In this document: positions 63,130-64,000 of the stretch, one piece after another | Layout: every line of letters starts with the position of its first letter | How positions within the stretch are numbered: position 1 is the stretch's first letter | Source of the DNA: an uncultured Bacteroidota bacterium | GTDB lineage: Bacteria; Bacteroidota; Bacteroidia; Chitinophagales; Chitinophagaceae | Reading direction: 5' to 3' | Length of the DNA: 64,000 nucleotides | Assembly: GCA_903819975.1 (NCBI GenBank) | Contig: CAIJFI010000008.1 | Location: 124,001 to 188,000, forward strand | Notes under the pieces: generated by a model | What the model was told of the DNA's origin: nothing | Seen by the model: the letters and a program-made list of their open reading frames with translations, nothing else | Database searches by the model: none | Made by a program: the position numbers and the translations under genes

Positions 63130-64000
63130 ATGGAATACCAGCCAGGCAATTTAAACAATCAAGAACTTATCAATATTTATCATTCTTTGCTATTGCCTAG
63201 AATGATAGAAGAGAAAATGTTGGTATTGCTACGTCAAGGAAAAATCAGTAAATGGTTTAGTGGTATTGGTCAGGAAGCTATTTCGGTAGGAGCCACTTTA
63301 GCAATGGATAAGGACGAATGGATTATGCCTTTGCATAGAAATTTAGGTGTTTTTACTTCACGCGACATGCCATTGACCGACTTGTTCAAACAATGGCAGG
63401 GTGATATAACAGGCTATAGTAAGGCGAGAGAAAGAAGTTTCCACTTTGGATCTAAAGCACATTTTGTTTGCGGCATGATTTCACATTTGGGTCCACAATT
63501 AGCCATTGCTGATGGCGTTGCATTAGCTTATCAGCAAAGAGGTCAACAAAAATGTGCATTGGCCTTCACGGGAGATGGAGGAACTAGCGAAGGAGATTTT
63601 CATGAAGCATTAAATGTTGCAGCAGTTTGGAATTTACCTATCATTTTTATAATTGAAAATAACGGATATGGATTAAGTACACCAACTAATGAGCAATACA
63701 AATGCGAACATTTAGTGGATCGTGCTAAAGGATACGGAATAGAAGGAGTACGTATTGATGGTAATAATATTTTGGAAGTGTATAATACCATTAAGAGTGT
63801 AAGGAGTTATTGTATACAACATCAAAAACCATATTTAATTGAATGCGATACTTTCAGAATGCGCGGACATGAGGAGGCAAGTGGAATAAAATATGTGCCT
63901 AAGGAATTATTGGAAATGTGGGCCTTTAAAGATCCTATAAAAAATTATGAAGATTTTTTAGTCTCTGCTGGTATTTTGACAAATGAGATTATTGCACAAA
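63130..64000 (+). CDS. Thiamine-dependent 2-oxoacid dehydrogenase E1, alpha region (3' end outside window)
   Basis: The frame is open from ATG 63130 to the window end (290 codons). It encodes the alpha part of a branched-chain or pyruvate dehydrogenase E1: WFSGIGQEAISVGATLAM, PLHRNLGVF, GSKAHFVCGMISHLG, the TPP-binding motif GDGGTSEGDFHEALN ending in IIENNGYGLS, and TFRMRGHEEASG with the phosphorylation-loop region. In Bacteroidota this gene is often an alpha-beta fusion of about 650 residues; whether this one is fused cannot be seen. The exact substrate (pyruvate or branched-chain oxoacids) is unresolved; the pattern leans to the branched-chain type. An upstream GTG two bases earlier is out of frame. 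Confidence 0.9.
   Translation, partial: MEYQPGNLNNQELINIYHSLLLPRMIEEKMLVLLRQGKISKWFSGIGQEAISVGATLAMDKDEWIMPLHRNLGVFTSRDMPLTDLFKQWQGDITGYSKARERSFHFGSKAHFVCGMISHLGPQLAIADGVALAYQQRGQQKCALAFTGDGGTSEGDFHEALNVAAVWNLPIIFIIENNGYGLSTPTNEQYKCEHLVDRAKGYGIEGVRIDGNNILEVYNTIKSVRSYCIQHQKPYLIECDTFRMRGHEEASGIKYVPKELLEMWAFKDPIKNYEDFLVSAGILTNEIIAQ

Overview
The window is chromosomal DNA from a member of the Bacteroidota, most likely a Chitinophagaceae-like bacterium. The evidence is low GC (about one third by eye), dense short-spaced operons, a PorZ homologue with a type IX sorting tail, a GldA-type ABC ATPase, a plant/Bacteroidota-type long IspG, DUF5606, and 17 exact copies of the Bacteroidota -7 promoter motif TAnnTTTG just upstream of genes. 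No rRNA, tRNA, CRISPR array, insertion sequence or prophage was seen. Both ends cut a gene: a SNF2 helicase on the left and a 2-oxoacid dehydrogenase E1 gene on the right.

Layout. 1-2.0 kb: SNF2 helicase tail and a small YHS-domain lipoprotein. 2.0-2.4 kb: the only large gene-free stretch. It holds divergent promoters and a GC-rich, foldable leader with a possible 39-codon ORF ending in tandem Arg codons. 2.4-10.7 kb: a complete arginine operon (GNAT acyltransferase, argG, argC, argD, argF-prime, argB, argE, argH). It follows the linear N-acyl-citrulline route, with a carbamoyltransferase acting on acylated ornithine and a deacylase in place of argJ. 10.7-17.7 kb: FKBP isomerase, a class D beta-lactamase-like protein lacking its catalytic residues, ispG, a lipid A acyltransferase, an ArsR/cysteine-free double-rhodanese pair, tsaB and ridA. 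17.7-24.8 kb: aldose epimerase, a PliI-like secreted protein, porZ coupled to a NagZ/beta-lactamase fusion, and DUF5606. 24.9-30.6 kb: aminotransferase, rpoN, PAP2-like and MMPL exporter operon. 30.6-43 kb: TlpA-like lipoprotein, gatB, a plug/PDZ protein, alaS, an M23 peptidase, an NTF2-like protein, an AlkA-like glycosylase and ppc. 42.3-49 kb: the cell-elongation operon mreB-mreC-mreD-mrdA-rodA with an MBL-fold gene at its end. 49-56.9 kb: purD, a peptide transporter, acs, an MHS-type transporter, a small membrane protein and gldA. 56.9-64 kb: eno, ftsB-like, nth, a fused 2-oxoacid:ferredoxin oxidoreductase alpha subunit, a polysaccharide deacetylase, Bax inhibitor-1 family and E1.

Most genes are core housekeeping. 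The parts most worth a second look are the arginine leader (2159-2411), the class D beta-lactamase-like pseudoenzyme (11643-12371), the cysteine-free rhodanese protein (15343-16041), the plug-PDZ fusion (33360-34577), the face-to-face promoters between alaS and the M23 gene, and a 36-bp duplicated terminator (62970-63087). I saw no clear defence or mobile system.
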